Source of the DNA: CAYRKQ01 sp964424985
Lineage (GTDB): Bacteria; Patescibacteriota; Saccharimonadia; Saccharimonadales; UBA7683
Reading direction: 5' to 3'
DNA: 29,653 nt
Assembly: GCA_964424985.1 (NCBI GenBank)
Contig: CAYRKQ010000010.1
Location: forward strand, 1 to 29,653
Shown: positions 1 through 10,083 of the stretch, piece by piece
How positions within the stretch are numbered: the first letter of the stretch is position 1
Layout of the letters: each line of letters opens with the position of its first letter
The notes under the pieces: generated by a model
Seen by the model: the letters and a program-made list of their open reading frames with translations, nothing else
The model's database searches: none
What the model was told of the DNA's origin: nothing
Translations under genes and position numbers: made by a program

Positions 1-299
<299 letters not shown>

Positions 300-457
300 A
301 AAAGTGTTTAATTCTATACTCTAAGAAATACTGTTATCTCAAATAAATCAAACATCAAAAATTTTGACGTTGACGCTGCACAACTCAATTTTCAATGAGC
401 TTCCTCCCTGTTTAATACTGTTCTCGCAGTTTAAAAGTTACAGACAGACTGTGAGCA

Positions 458-486
458 AGTATACCGAAGCACCCTGTTAGAGTCAA
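458..486 (-). promoter_or_regulatory. rRNA operon promoter
   Basis: On the minus strand, TTGACT (486-481), a 17-bp spacer and TATACT (463-458) form a near-consensus sigma70-type promoter. Transcription would start near 451, giving a leader of about 150 nt before 16S. It sits directly behind the stop codon of the PAP2-like gene (512). No convincing boxA antitermination motif was seen in the leader. Confidence 0.8.
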
Positions 487-511
487 GTGTTATGACTAAG
501 TTCGTTGTAAT

Positions 512-973
512 TTATGTAACAATAAACACAAGCGTTGGCACCACAATACCAATAATAAACCCGGCTCCTACCTCTGTCGGCGTATGCCCATACGATTGGT
601 GCACAATCATTGGTGGTACTTGTTTCTTGTAGACAAGGGGTAACATTTTTTGAAGCGCCTCGGCATGTTCCCCTACGGCGTGACGTACGTTGAGGGCATC
701 ATACATGACAATGACGGCCAGGATACAGGCAATGCCAAACTCCGGACTCTGGGTTCCTACGCGGTACGCAAGAACAGAGCACAGTGAGATAATCACCGTG
801 GTATGTGCACTGGGCATGCCCCCTGAACGGTAGATATAGCGCCAATTCCAATCATTACTCTTAATGCCTCTGGTGACAATTTTAGCAATCTGAGCCACCA
901 CCCAGCTCACTAACGGGATGACAAAGTAGGCATAGCTGCTAAGAAATGAGCGCACTTTGCTTGTCTTCCTCAT
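512..973 (-). CDS. divergent PAP2-family (DUF212/YuiD-like) membrane phosphatase
   Basis: The 153-residue membrane protein carries the signature of the divergent PAP2 / acid phosphatase-vanadium haloperoxidase-related family: GGMPSAHTT around residues 52-60, MYDALNVRH around 90-98, and GHTPTEVGAG around 129-138. Three to four hydrophobic helices are visible. The length matches the family (about 150 aa). The substrate is unknown; related PAP2 enzymes dephosphorylate lipid or prenyl phosphates at the membrane, so a role in lipid-carrier metabolism is inference. The ATG overlaps the end of gyrA by 35 nt, and GAAGAG-type purines inside gyrA could act as the ribosome binding site, so it is probably translated as the last gene of the gyrB-gyrA transcript. 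The rRNA promoter follows its stop. Confidence 0.85.
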   Translation of the reverse strand: MRKTSKVRSFLSSYAYFVIPLVSWVVAQIAKIVTRGIKSNDWNWRYIYRSGGMPSAHTTVIISLCSVLAYRVGTQSPEFGIACILAVIVMYDALNVRHAVGEHAEALQKMLPLVYKKQVPPMIVHQSYGHTPTEVGAGFIIGIVVPTLVFIVT

Positions 974-3503
974 CAGTCTCTTCGTCTGAGACAGTTTGAT
1001 CTTTATTCGTCAGCGCTAGCGAGGCCACACTATCAGCATCTTTGAGTCGCATGATTCGTACTCCTTGGGTTGTTCGCCCGAGTTGTGGAATATCTTTGAG
1101 CCCTAGACGAATCGTCTGGCCGCTATTAGAGATGATAATCACTTCTGGCGTTTCTTCGGTGAGCGCTTTCACCGAAACCAGATTACCTGTTTTATTATTT
1201 ACAATAGCTGAACGAATACCGACGCCCCCTCGTTTATGCGGCGTAAATTGTGAAATTTTAGTACGTTTACCATAGCCTTTTTCGCTAATCACGAAGATGG
1301 TGGAATCGTCTTGGACGACATCCATACCAACTACCTGATCGGCTGGTCTGAGACGAATACCTCGTACCCCACGAGCCGTTCTTCCCATGGCACGAACATC
1401 ATTTTCGTGGAAACGAATGGCTTGACCAAGTGATGTTGAAATAACAACTTCATTCTCACCAGTAGTGGGCCGAATCCACTTAAGCTCATCTCCCTCGTCA
1501 ATCTTAATAGCAATTAAGCCTGAGGTACGTATATTGTTGTAATCTTCAAGCTTAGTCTTCTTAACTGTACCCTTCTTGGTGGTCATAAAGAAGAAGCCCT
1601 TCTTTTCTTTCACGTCGTGTTTGATGATAGCGGTAACCACCTCTTCAGGGTGAAGCTGCAAGAGGTTCACAATTGCCACACCTTTCGCATTCAACCCAGC
1701 GGCCGGAACTTCATATGTCTTAAGCCGGAACACGCGACCCTTATTCGTAAAGAAGAGCAGGTATTCGTGAGTACTCGCAAGTACTACATGCTCAATCACA
1801 TCCTCTTCCTTAGTGGCCATACCTCTTTTACCCTTACCGCCCCGGTTTTGACGTCGATATTCAGAGGCAAGACTGCGCTTTATATAGTTCTCTGATGTTA
1901 CAGTTACAACAACTTGTTCCTCTGGTATCAGTTGTTCGTCACTGAATTTACCAAGCTCTTGCGCAATAATCTGTGTGCGACGCTCATCCCCGTGCTTCTC
2001 TTTCATCTCGAGCAGTTCGTCTTTGACGATTTTCAGGATCTTCTTCACATCAGCTAAGATTGCCTCCAGCTGAGCAATCAATTTTCGAAGCTCGGCAAGC
2101 TCGTCTTCAATCTTTTTACGCTCCAGCCCGGCAAGACTGCGAAGCTGCATGGCCAGAATTGCCTTCGCCTGAATTTCAGAAAGCTTGAACTTTTTCATGA
2201 GGTTAGTCTGAGCTTCTTCAGATGTCTGGCTGCTTCGAATCACGGCAATGACTTCATCAATATGATCCAGTGCAATTGAAAGCCCTTCTAAGATATGGGC
2301 GCGATCTTCAGCCTTTTTGAGCTCAAACTGGGTTCGACGACGAACTACCGATTCACGATGCTTAATATATTCACTAAGCATGTCGTGCAGCCCAAGTACT
2401 TTGGGCTGAATGCCGTCAATGAGAGCCAACATATTGTAATGGAACATTGTCTGTAGCGGGGTGTGCTTATAAAGTTGGTTAAGTACCTTCTTGGGGTAGG
2501 CGTCTTTTTTAAGATCTACTACGACCCTGACCGAGCCACGAGCACTTTCATCTCGCAGATCTGAAATGCCAACAATTTTTTTATCTTTCACCAGATCAGC
2601 AATTTTTTCAATAAGTGTTGCTTTATTTACAGCATAAGGAATTTCGGTGATAATAATCTGATGGCGACCTTTTTTGTTTTCTTCAATAGTAGCCACCGCC
2701 CGCATCACCACCCCGCCACGTCCACCCGCGTAGGCACTTCTGAGCGATTCTTTCCCATAGACAATACCGCCAGTTGGAAAATCAGGCCCCTTCACAAACT
2801 CCAGCAGATCATCAGTGGTGGCGTCAGGGTTATCAATCAAGTGAGTAGTGGCATCAACAAGTTCAGTAAGATTATGGGGTGGAATGTTCGTGGCCATACC
2901 TACCGCAATACCCATCTGGCCATTGAGGAGCAGATTCGGTAGTTTTGCCGGCAATACTGAGGGTTCTCTTTCGGAACCATCGTAGTTATCACGGTAGTCT
3001 ACGGTATTCTTTTCAAGATCCGCTAGTAGTTCGGCTCCGATCTTATCCATGCGAGCTTCAGTATACCGAGCAGCAGCCGGCGGATCTCCATCCATAGAGC
3101 CAAAGTTACCTTGGCCATCAACTAGGGTGTAGCGCATAGACCAATCTTGCGCCAAGCGAGCCATAGAATCGTAGATAGCAGAATCACCGTGGGGGTGATA
3201 TTTACCCATTACATCACCGGTAATACGAGCACTTTTTACAAATTTAGACCCTGGTCGCCAACCGTTTCGTTCCATAGAATATAAAATTCGACGGTGCACT
3301 GGCTTTAAGCCATCGCGTACATCTGGCAGTGCACGAGCAATAATGACGCTCATGGAATACTGAAGATACTTCGTCTCCATTTCATCTTCCACACTACGCA
3401 CCACCACCGATTTAGAGTGGCTGTCGTTGAAAGCTGGCGGTAAAATTTCAAGCTCCTGAGCCTCTGGTGTTGTTATATTTTCATCGTTATTGTCAGTATC
3501 CAT
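939..3503 (-). CDS. gyrA: DNA gyrase subunit A
   Basis: The 854-residue protein is the breakage-reunion and DNA-wrapping subunit of gyrase. The N-terminal domain has the catalytic tyrosine in AARYTEARM (Tyr147) and the quinolone-region block HPHGDSAIYD with Ser108 and Asp112, i.e. the drug-sensitive residues of E. coli Ser83/Asp87. Coiled-coil tower sequence follows (about 390-510). The C-terminal beta-pinwheel repeats begin with a GyrA box reading QNRGGKG (552-558), where the E. coli box is QRRGGKG, so this is gyrase rather than topoisomerase IV ParC. The tail is short and acidic (DEETDEEDKQ), a feature known to tune supercoiling in other gyrases. It starts at ATG, 11 nt after gyrB, and its 3' end overlaps the PAP2-like gene. 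Confidence 0.98.
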   Translation of the reverse strand: MDTDNNDENITTPEAQELEILPPAFNDSHSKSVVVRSVEDEMETKYLQYSMSVIIARALPDVRDGLKPVHRRILYSMERNGWRPGSKFVKSARITGDVMGKYHPHGDSAIYDSMARLAQDWSMRYTLVDGQGNFGSMDGDPPAAARYTEARMDKIGAELLADLEKNTVDYRDNYDGSEREPSVLPAKLPNLLLNGQMGIAVGMATNIPPHNLTELVDATTHLIDNPDATTDDLLEFVKGPDFPTGGIVYGKESLRSAYAGGRGGVVMRAVATIEENKKGRHQIIITEIPYAVNKATLIEKIADLVKDKKIVGISDLRDESARGSVRVVVDLKKDAYPKKVLNQLYKHTPLQTMFHYNMLALIDGIQPKVLGLHDMLSEYIKHRESVVRRRTQFELKKAEDRAHILEGLSIALDHIDEVIAVIRSSQTSEEAQTNLMKKFKLSEIQAKAILAMQLRSLAGLERKKIEDELAELRKLIAQLEAILADVKKILKIVKDELLEMKEKHGDERRTQIIAQELGKFSDEQLIPEEQVVVTVTSENYIKRSLASEYRRQNRGGKGKRGMATKEEDVIEHVVLASTHEYLLFFTNKGRVFRLKTYEVPAAGLNAKGVAIVNLLQLHPEEVVTAIIKHDVKEKKGFFFMTTKKGTVKKTKLEDYNNIRTSGLIAIKIDEGDELKWIRPTTGENEVVISTSLGQAIRFHENDVRAMGRTARGVRGIRLRPADQVVGMDVVQDDSTIFVISEKGYGKRTKISQFTPHKRGGVGIRSAIVNNKTGNLVSVKALTEETPEVIIISNSGQTIRLGLKDIPQLGRTTQGVRIMRLKDADSVASLALTNKDQTVSDEETDEEDKQSALIS

Positions 3504-3514
3504 AGCTTTACCTC

Positions 3515-5539
3515 TTAAATATCCAGATCTTCAGTGTTAGCAAACTTAGCATGAGACTGAATAAAGTTTTTGCGTAACTCAACTTCAGTCCCCATTAATT
3601 TATTAAAGATTGCGTCGGCTTTTTCAGCGTCTTCAACCTTTACACGAACAAGAACGCGATGTTCAGGATTCATAGTTGTTTCCCATAATTGATCTGCATC
3701 CATTTCACCCAAACCCTTGTACCGTTGAATACTTGCACCGAGCTGTTTGGCGCGCTGCTGGTCTTCGTTCACCTCTTCTTCAGGGGCAGTAGTAATACCG
3801 GCCGCCAAATCTGCATCAGCCTTAACCTTGGCTTTTTCAGCCTTTGAGGCAGCAATTTCATCCAGAATTCGTTCTTTATCTTCATCTGTATAGGCATAGT
3901 GCTTGGTTTTACCAACCGTAATTGCATACAGCGGTGGCATCGCCATGAAAATATGGCCACCTTCCACTACATCGCGCATGTGACGGAAGAAGAAAGTCAT
4001 AAGGAGCGTACTGATGTGGGATCCATCCACATCAGCATCGGTCATAATCACTATGCGATGATAGCGTAGCCGTGAAATATCAAACTGCTCACCAATCCCT
4101 ACGCCAATCGCCGTAATGAGGTTCTTGATTTCATTATTAGCATACATCTTATCAAGACGAGCACGTTCAACGTTAAGCACCTTACCTCGAAGGGGTAAAA
4201 TAGCCTGTGTTTTACTGTCACGACCCATCTTGGCCGATCCACCAGCGGAATCTCCCTCGACAATGTACAGCTCTGAATCCTTTGGATCCTTACTTGAACA
4301 GTCCGCCAGTTTACCGGGAAGTGAAGTACTCTCAAGCACCCCTTTTCTAATCACGTTGTCACGAGCAGCTCGGGCAGCAGCTCGGGCTCTGGCAGAGAGA
4401 ATTGCCTTACCAACAATTTTCTTAGCAACATTTGGATTCTCTTCAAAGTAATATGAGAGCCACTCGTTCATAACCTGCTCTACGTAGCCACGAACCTCGG
4501 GGTTACCAAGCTTATTTTTGGTTTGCCCTTCAAATTGCGGATCGGGCAACTTCACTAAAATAACCGCCGTGATACCTTCTCGACAGTCTTCTCCAGAGAG
4601 ATTTTCTTCTTTCTCTTTTAGCAGGCTGTTTTTACGCGCGTAGTCGTTAATAACACGGGTTAAAGCTGCGCGAAAACCCGTTAAGTGTGTGCCGCCATCA
4701 GGGTTAAGCACATTATTGGCAAAAGCCTTAATTGTTTCAACGTAACTTTCAGTATATTGCAGCGCAACTTCAACCATGCTGTCTTCAACCTGACGTTCAA
4801 CGTAAAAAATATCATCACCAACTGGTTCTTTGCCAAAATTAAGGTTCCGAACATATGACTTAATGCCGCCTTCGAAGTAGAAGGCATAGCGTTCACCGGT
4901 TCGCTCGTCTTCAATGGTAGCTCGCACTCCTTTGGTGAGGTAACATTGGTGACGCAGGTATTCAAGCACCCATTTATAATCAAATTCAACCGTTTCTTTA
5001 AAGATTTCAGGGTCAGGATAGAAGGTAATTGCCGTCCCTTTGGTTCGATCAGTTGCACCCAACTTTTGCAGAGCGCCCTTTGGAACACCTCGTTCAAACT
5101 CTAATCTATAGAGCTGGCCTTCCTTGACTACTTCCGCAATCAGCTTAGTCGACAGTGCGTTCACCACGCTAGAGCCCACCCCGTGCAGACCAGAAGATAC
5201 TTTGTATCCACCACCACCAAATTTACCACCGGCATGAAGCACCGTCAGAACAGTCTCAAGCGTGCTCTTGCCCGTTTTAGCATGTTTATCAACCGGAATA
5301 CCACGTCCGTCATCAGTCACGCGTACGCCGCCATCTGCAAGTAATGTAACGTCAACAAAGCTAGCATGGCCAGCAATAGCTTCATCAATACAGTTGTCAG
5401 CGATCTCTTTTATAAGATGGTGTACGCCATCATAGCCAGTACTACCAATATACATGCCGGGTCGCTTACGAACCGGCTCAAGGCCTTCTAGTACTTGAAT
5501 TTGACTAGCATTATAATCTGAAGCTTTTTGTTTACTCAC
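3515..5539 (-). CDS. gyrB: DNA gyrase subunit B
   Basis: The 674-residue ATPase/TOPRIM subunit pairs with GyrA. GHKL ATPase motifs are complete: EIADNCIDEA (Glu45, Asn49), DDGRGIP (Asp76) and GLHGVGSSVVNALS (from 117). The TOPRIM domain shows EGDSAGG (Glu428) and DADVDGSH (Asp501, 503, 505), and the C-terminal QRYKGLGEM block is present. Between the TOPRIM block and QRYKGLGEM lies a charged, Ala/Lys/Glu-rich stretch (about 555-605) that looks like a small lineage-specific insertion. The start codon is GTG (5539) with only a weak ribosome binding site. It is the first gene of gyrB-gyrA-PAP2, with its own promoter about 40 nt upstream. Confidence 0.98.
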   Translation of the reverse strand: MSKQKASDYNASQIQVLEGLEPVRKRPGMYIGSTGYDGVHHLIKEIADNCIDEAIAGHASFVDVTLLADGGVRVTDDGRGIPVDKHAKTGKSTLETVLTVLHAGGKFGGGGYKVSSGLHGVGSSVVNALSTKLIAEVVKEGQLYRLEFERGVPKGALQKLGATDRTKGTAITFYPDPEIFKETVEFDYKWVLEYLRHQCYLTKGVRATIEDERTGERYAFYFEGGIKSYVRNLNFGKEPVGDDIFYVERQVEDSMVEVALQYTESYVETIKAFANNVLNPDGGTHLTGFRAALTRVINDYARKNSLLKEKEENLSGEDCREGITAVILVKLPDPQFEGQTKNKLGNPEVRGYVEQVMNEWLSYYFEENPNVAKKIVGKAILSARARAAARAARDNVIRKGVLESTSLPGKLADCSSKDPKDSELYIVEGDSAGGSAKMGRDSKTQAILPLRGKVLNVERARLDKMYANNEIKNLITAIGVGIGEQFDISRLRYHRIVIMTDADVDGSHISTLLMTFFFRHMRDVVEGGHIFMAMPPLYAITVGKTKHYAYTDEDKERILDEIAASKAEKAKVKADADLAAGITTAPEEEVNEDQQRAKQLGASIQRYKGLGEMDADQLWETTMNPEHRVLVRVKVEDAEKADAIFNKLMGTEVELRKNFIQSHAKFANTEDLDI

Positions 5540-5581
5540 CTACAACAGGTACCCTCTCCCCCACCTAATTAGCTTACTCCT

Positions 5582-5610
5582 AGTATACCAGTCTTAAAAA
5601 ATGTATTCAA
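5582..5610 (-). promoter_or_regulatory. gyrB operon promoter
   Basis: On the minus strand, TTGAAT (5610-5605), a 17-bp spacer and TATACT (5587-5582) preceded by TGG form an extended -10 promoter. The predicted start near 5575 leaves about 35 nt of leader before the GTG of gyrB. Confidence 0.7.
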
Positions 5611-5677
5611 CTACTTGTGTGTGATCCACCCTTATGGTTAACTTATGGTAGCTAAGGCACAAAAATAAAGAAAAAGT

Positions 5678-6802
5678 ATGTTTAGAAAACTCGTATCCCG
5701 TATTCCATTTAGCCCTCAACTAGAAAGTTCTCTTAAAGAGTATACGAGGAGCCTAAAGCAACATTCTCATCTGCGGTTTCTGGGTCTTGGCTTTCTTGTG
5801 GCTGCAATTAGCCTACAGCTCTTTCTCATCTTCAATGCCACATTACTCACTGTCGATTCTAAGCAGTCAGCCTCTCAAGTTTCTCAACGTCATGCCCCTC
5901 CTTCCGACTTTATTGAAAAAAAGCTCCAATTACGAAAACTAAGTGGCGAGAGTGCCTCAGCACCTGTGCAGCCAGGTGACATGATTGAGTACACTCTTGA
6001 GAGCACTAACACTAGTACGCAACCTATAAAACTACCGATGGTTATCGACGCAACCAACATTCTTCAGTATGCCAACTTAATAGACGCTACCGGTGGAGAG
6101 CTTACGGCCTCCACTCAGCTGGTGTGGGATGCTGGCGTAGTACCAGCCGGAGCCACTGTGCAAAGAACCCTTTTGGTTCAAATGAAGAGCCCATTGCCTC
6201 AAGGGCTAACCAAAACACCCATTACCCTAACCTATGGAAACGAGGCTGTTCTTAAACCAGCGACAGCACCAGAAATCAGTCTGCAGCAATTCACCCCAAA
6301 ACTTCCATCACTAAGTGTCTCTACCCAGCTTGCCCTATCGGGCTGCCTCTTGGCAATTGTGCTCTTTCTTAGCCTACGCAGCCGACTACTCGTTAAGGAA
6401 ACCCTTCTTGTGGGCAAACTATTTCAATCTGCGCACAGTTCTTCTCAAACTGCCACCACCCCCGCGGCGTTCACGCCTGCAGATCAAAAACATAGCTTCA
6501 ATACGGTAATGGCGCAGGTACGCAGTCATCTGAGCAGAACCGAGCGAAAAATGAGTTATTTTATACATATCCCTCTCGTTGAAAAACTAAGTGATTTCAT
6601 AGGCAATCTATTCCTCACGCCCCTAGGAGTCTTACTAGGTGGCGGACTAGCCACCCTGGGATTAGCGAGCTATCTGCTCGTTTCCCACACTGCTGCTCTA
6701 CAAGTAACCGGTAGCGAGATGTATGTACTTTTCCTTGTAGGCTGTGTGTTAGGTGCCGTGTTCGAATTGCTCAATAACCTAAGAAGGCAGTTAACCGCTT
6801 AA
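5678..6802 (+). CDS. membrane protein with extracytoplasmic DUF11-like domain
   Basis: The 374-residue protein is not recognised as a named family. Residues 34-57 form a transmembrane helix. Residues about 95-190 form a beta-rich segment resembling the DUF11/CARDB-type fold of surface proteins (PGDMIEYTLESTNTS near the start, LVWDAGVVPAGATVQRTLLV near the end). Further helices lie at about 217-234, 311-335 and 348-367. A polar Ser/Thr/Gln-rich linker (250-275) precedes the third helix. The predicted topology puts the beta domain outside the cell. It is the only plus-strand gene between gyrB and the intergenic region, and it converges on the VirD4-like ATPase: the two stop codons share TTAA at 6799-6802. 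The ATG has only an A-rich upstream stretch. A surface or secretion role is inference. Confidence 0.75.
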   Translation: MFRKLVSRIPFSPQLESSLKEYTRSLKQHSHLRFLGLGFLVAAISLQLFLIFNATLLTVDSKQSASQVSQRHAPPSDFIEKKLQLRKLSGESASAPVQPGDMIEYTLESTNTSTQPIKLPMVIDATNILQYANLIDATGGELTASTQLVWDAGVVPAGATVQRTLLVQMKSPLPQGLTKTPITLTYGNEAVLKPATAPEISLQQFTPKLPSLSVSTQLALSGCLLAIVLFLSLRSRLLVKETLLVGKLFQSAHSSSQTATTPAAFTPADQKHSFNTVMAQVRSHLSRTERKMSYFIHIPLVEKLSDFIGNLFLTPLGVLLGGGLATLGLASYLLVSHTAALQVTGSEMYVLFLVGCVLGAVFELLNNLRRQLTA

Positions 6803-9657
6803 AGATTTTCATCTTTTGAGTGATGGATAAGTCCTTGACGGTCTATTGCTATCTCGCCAGATGCCAGGCTACTGTCTTGAATGGCACCGTTAATAGCAAT
6901 ACTCTGATCGTGATTTGAAGGTGGCGTGGTTTGTTTCTTTGGTTCGCTCGTAGGCTGAGCCGGTGCTTGAGGTAAAGGGGTAGCAAGAGGTGGCGTACTA
7001 CCACCAGGAGCCGCTAGACTATTTGAGCCGGGCACGCTCCTCCCCGCCCCGGGCGCACTTTTGGCTCCAGCCGACGTCTCTTGGCGCCTTTTAGCCAGCC
7101 ACTCATCAAGAAACGAGCTTGAACCTGGCTTAGGTGCTGCCGCAGCCCTAGGACGTCCACCAAGAGCCTGAGGGGTATTGTAAGCCCCGCCTTGGGCACC
7201 AAAACTCGGCCGCGGAGCTTCATCAGTTTTGAGCCGTGCAAAGATCTCTTTCTCCACGACCGCTTTTGGTTTACCGTATTTGGCGTATGAAAGTCGTTTT
7301 AAGGCATTTGCCAGCTCTGGGTTAGAGCGCGATTCCAGTCGAGCGCTCTCCATGCTGAACGGTTGAGTTGGCACCCCTTTCAGGAGAGTTTGAACCACCC
7401 AATGTTGATTTGGCATCTTAGTCATATCCTCTACATCAAAATTCGGTGAAAAGTATTTTACCAAAAACTCAGCATCGCTCGCCCCAGTACGCGAGCTAAT
7501 AACTGTACCGACGTTACCAAACACCGCATCACGAACCTCTTCCGTCAACTGGCCAACAAACTGATTCGCCACCGTAAGACTGAGGTGATACTTACGAGCT
7601 TCAGAAAGAATGTCGGAAAATGTTTCCGTTGAGAAGTTCTGAAACTCATCAACGTATAAGGTGAAGTCACGACGCTCAGATTCGGGAACATTCGCTCGTC
7701 CCATAGCGGCTGCATAGAATTTCATCACAAAAATCATACCCAGTAGCTTGGCATTAAGCTCTCCGCTCTTACCCTTGGAAAGATTCACCAGCAGAATTTT
7801 ACCGTCATCCATCACCTCTCTTAAATCAAAGCCGCTCTTCGTCTGGCCGATGATGTTGCGCATCATCTGGTTGGAGAGGAAGGCGCCGAACTTACTCACA
7901 AACCAACTCTTTACCTCCCCAAATTCATTAGACCGTTCACTGCCGGGCATTTCTTTCAGCCAGAAATCCCGCACCACCGGGTCAGTCACATGTTTCAATT
8001 TCTGATTAACATACTGTTTGTCATTAAACAGTTTCGGAATATCAATGAAGGTTCCCCCATCTGGCCCAGCCATAACGGTCAGCGCCGCGCTTCTAAAGAG
8101 GTGTTCGTAACGGGGGCCAATAATACCTTGTCGTTGTGGATCATACAACTTATAGAGCATGTTAATGGCCTCTTGTATCAGGAAGTCTTGCTGTTCTTTA
8201 TATTGAAACTCGAAAAGATTGAGCCCAATCGGGTGATCCATCTCTCCTGGCGCAAAATATATGACATCTTCGGTTCGCTCTTTGGGAATCATCGCCAATA
8301 AATCTTCTGCCGCGTCACCGTGAGGATCAATAAACGCCAACCCCTTGCCCGCCATAATGTCTTGCATAATGAGACTCTTTAGCAACCACGACTTACCCGT
8401 ACCGGTTTGCCCAATAACATACATGTGACGTCGCCGGTCATCATCAGTCAGCCGGATGGCTTTCTTTGCACCGCGAAACACATTGTATCCAAGCAACAAG
8501 CCATCGTCTGGTACGTTAGAAGGACCATCAACTTGCTTAGACGCCTGTCGCTGCAGCTGAGCTGTTGGTGTATTCTTTTGATCTGGGAAGTGGAATATTG
8601 TTGCCATTTCTACACTATTAAGAATATTCTTGTTGAGCTCTGGCGGGAAGAACCTAAATATAAAGGCAGTAACGAACTGTTCAATTGATTTAGTGGGTAC
8701 AAACTTAAACCCATTACGCCCCGGGGCATCAAAGAGCGCAAAAGAGGCAACCAGGTTGCTTAAAACAGACTGTGAGCGTGCCGCAGTATTAGAAGAGGCC
8801 ACCAGCCGTATGAGCACTTCATACCCCGGATGCCTCGTTTTGTCTTCAATTGCATCAACAGTGGCTTGTTCAAGACTTGAAAGTTGTTTATCTTCAGATT
8901 TCGATTCGTTTTGTTCAGGCGGCTTCCACAAGGCCTCACCCAGCTGCTTAAACGAAAGTATAGCGGCCAAACCACTCTTTTTGCCTTTGTCTTTCTTCTT
9001 TTTACCAGCAGTAGCCAGCGCCTTTTTTCGCCAATCATCAGAAGCTGGCCGCAGCAATATTTGTATACCCACGCCGTCCTCTTTGGTAAGATTTGCAAGT
9101 GAATTGAGAATCGTCTGCATAGAATCTCGTTTTGAATCTTGGAAGGTCGCAATTGGGTAAGAAAACTCTTTTTTTAATACCATCTCTCCGCCAATAGTGC
9201 CGCTGACCCGCCCCACTTCATTAAATAAGTTATGTTCTTCCACCTCCTCCAGCCGCGCCGAGGGATAAGCGCTTGTTACCGCCTGCTCAACCACCGCCAC
9301 AAGTGCTACAGGTACTGCCGTGTAGTAATTAACCAGCCCTTTGGCAGCAATTATCTCAAATGCAATATGCCGCTGCCCATAAAACTTACTCTTAAACCCT
9401 TTGGTGGCTGTTGAAGCAATGATATTGTAAAGAACCTGCGCTTTCGAAATTGTCTCCTCAATAACATCTCTCGAATCACGTCCGCCTCCTTCTATATCAG
9501 CACTAATAGGAGGAAGATGTATGAGCAGCGGAACCATCTTAAGACCACGCTCGTAATTTTTTGCCTCCCTTAAAATGCGCCGGTAGTAAAGGTACCCAGC
9601 CGCACCGCCTACCAGTAGTAGCACTACTATAATAGTTAAAATAACAACAGCGCCCAT
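6799..9657 (-). CDS. VirD4/TraD-type membrane-anchored ATPase (type IV coupling-like)
   Basis: The 952-residue protein starts with one transmembrane helix (about 4-25). A large N-terminal domain (about 30-380) has no motif I recognise. The RecA-like motor follows: Walker A GQTGTGKS (416-423), AFIDPHGD shortly after, and Walker B LYVDEFQNF (Asp670-Glu671). This is the layout of VirD4/TraG/FtsK-HerA DNA or protein pumps. The last ~120 residues are Pro/Ala/Ser-rich and disordered-looking, as in cytoplasmic or substrate-docking tails. Such ATPases are common in CPR genomes without a full conjugation system, and none is seen here (no relaxase, VirB4 or VirB6). Translation is coupled to the 141-aa-class upstream gene (1-nt gap). 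Role in DNA transfer or secretion is open. Confidence 0.9.
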   Translation of the reverse strand: MGAVVILTIIVVLLLVGGAAGYLYYRRILREAKNYERGLKMVPLLIHLPPISADIEGGGRDSRDVIEETISKAQVLYNIIASTATKGFKSKFYGQRHIAFEIIAAKGLVNYYTAVPVALVAVVEQAVTSAYPSARLEEVEEHNLFNEVGRVSGTIGGEMVLKKEFSYPIATFQDSKRDSMQTILNSLANLTKEDGVGIQILLRPASDDWRKKALATAGKKKKDKGKKSGLAAILSFKQLGEALWKPPEQNESKSEDKQLSSLEQATVDAIEDKTRHPGYEVLIRLVASSNTAARSQSVLSNLVASFALFDAPGRNGFKFVPTKSIEQFVTAFIFRFFPPELNKNILNSVEMATIFHFPDQKNTPTAQLQRQASKQVDGPSNVPDDGLLLGYNVFRGAKKAIRLTDDDRRRHMYVIGQTGTGKSWLLKSLIMQDIMAGKGLAFIDPHGDAAEDLLAMIPKERTEDVIYFAPGEMDHPIGLNLFEFQYKEQQDFLIQEAINMLYKLYDPQRQGIIGPRYEHLFRSAALTVMAGPDGGTFIDIPKLFNDKQYVNQKLKHVTDPVVRDFWLKEMPGSERSNEFGEVKSWFVSKFGAFLSNQMMRNIIGQTKSGFDLREVMDDGKILLVNLSKGKSGELNAKLLGMIFVMKFYAAAMGRANVPESERRDFTLYVDEFQNFSTETFSDILSEARKYHLSLTVANQFVGQLTEEVRDAVFGNVGTVISSRTGASDAEFLVKYFSPNFDVEDMTKMPNQHWVVQTLLKGVPTQPFSMESARLESRSNPELANALKRLSYAKYGKPKAVVEKEIFARLKTDEAPRPSFGAQGGAYNTPQALGGRPRAAAAPKPGSSSFLDEWLAKRRQETSAGAKSAPGAGRSVPGSNSLAAPGGSTPPLATPLPQAPAQPTSEPKKQTTPPSNHDQSIAINGAIQDSSLASGEIAIDRQGLIHHSKDENL

Positions 9658-9658
9658 A

Positions 9659-10063
9659 CTACTCTTCGACTTTCAACTGCTTACCGTACCGTTTTAGTAA
9701 ATAATCAGCCTGGAGTTTGCTGACTTCTTTTTCTTGCTTATAGGGATCGTCTTTCGTTTCGTTAACAATCTTCTTAGCTTTATTTACCCACTCCTTTTCA
9801 ATCACATCAACATCATCCGCCAACTGAGGCGAACTGTTATCGGAAGCTGATATGATTGAGTCATCAGAGGTGGATGCTTGAGTTTGTTGGGCCGGTAACA
9901 CAGAATCATCCGCCGAGACAGGTGTTACCACCGGCTGTCCGAGGCGCTCTTGAGAGAGCTCTGGAGCAGTATTTGGGGCAGTCTCGGGGGTAGAAACCGA
10001 ATGAGGTTCTGACGTACCTTCAGAGGAGGGTGGCACATTTGGAGTTGGTAATATTGGTTCCAT
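9659..10063 (-). CDS. acidic, low-complexity partner protein of the VirD4-like ATPase
   Basis: From the ATG at 10063 the protein has 134 residues. The first ~80 residues are rich in Pro, Ser, Thr, Glu and Gln and look unstructured. The last ~50 residues form a charged helix (WVNKAKKIVNETKDDPYKQEKEV and onward) ending in KRYGKQLKVEE. I recall similar short helical tails beside VirD4-like ATPases in CPR genomes, but do not know a function. An upstream TTG at 10084 would add seven residues; ATG at 10063 is preferred because a TGC-TATACT promoter element lies only 12 nt before it. The stop is 1 nt from the ATPase start, so the two are surely co-translated. Confidence 0.75.
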   Translation of the reverse strand: MEPILPTPNVPPSSEGTSEPHSVSTPETAPNTAPELSQERLGQPVVTPVSADDSVLPAQQTQASTSDDSIISASDNSSPQLADDVDVIEKEWVNKAKKIVNETKDDPYKQEKEVSKLQADYLLKRYGKQLKVEE

Positions 10064-10074
10064 AAGATAGCTTA

Positions 10075-10083
10075 AGTATAGCA
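10075..10083 (-). promoter_or_regulatory. extended -10 promoter of the acidic protein/VirD4 operon
   Basis: TGC followed by TATACT on the minus strand (10083-10075). Transcription would begin near 10068, leaving about 5 nt before the ATG at 10063, i.e. a nearly leaderless message. No clear -35 box is visible. Confidence 0.5.
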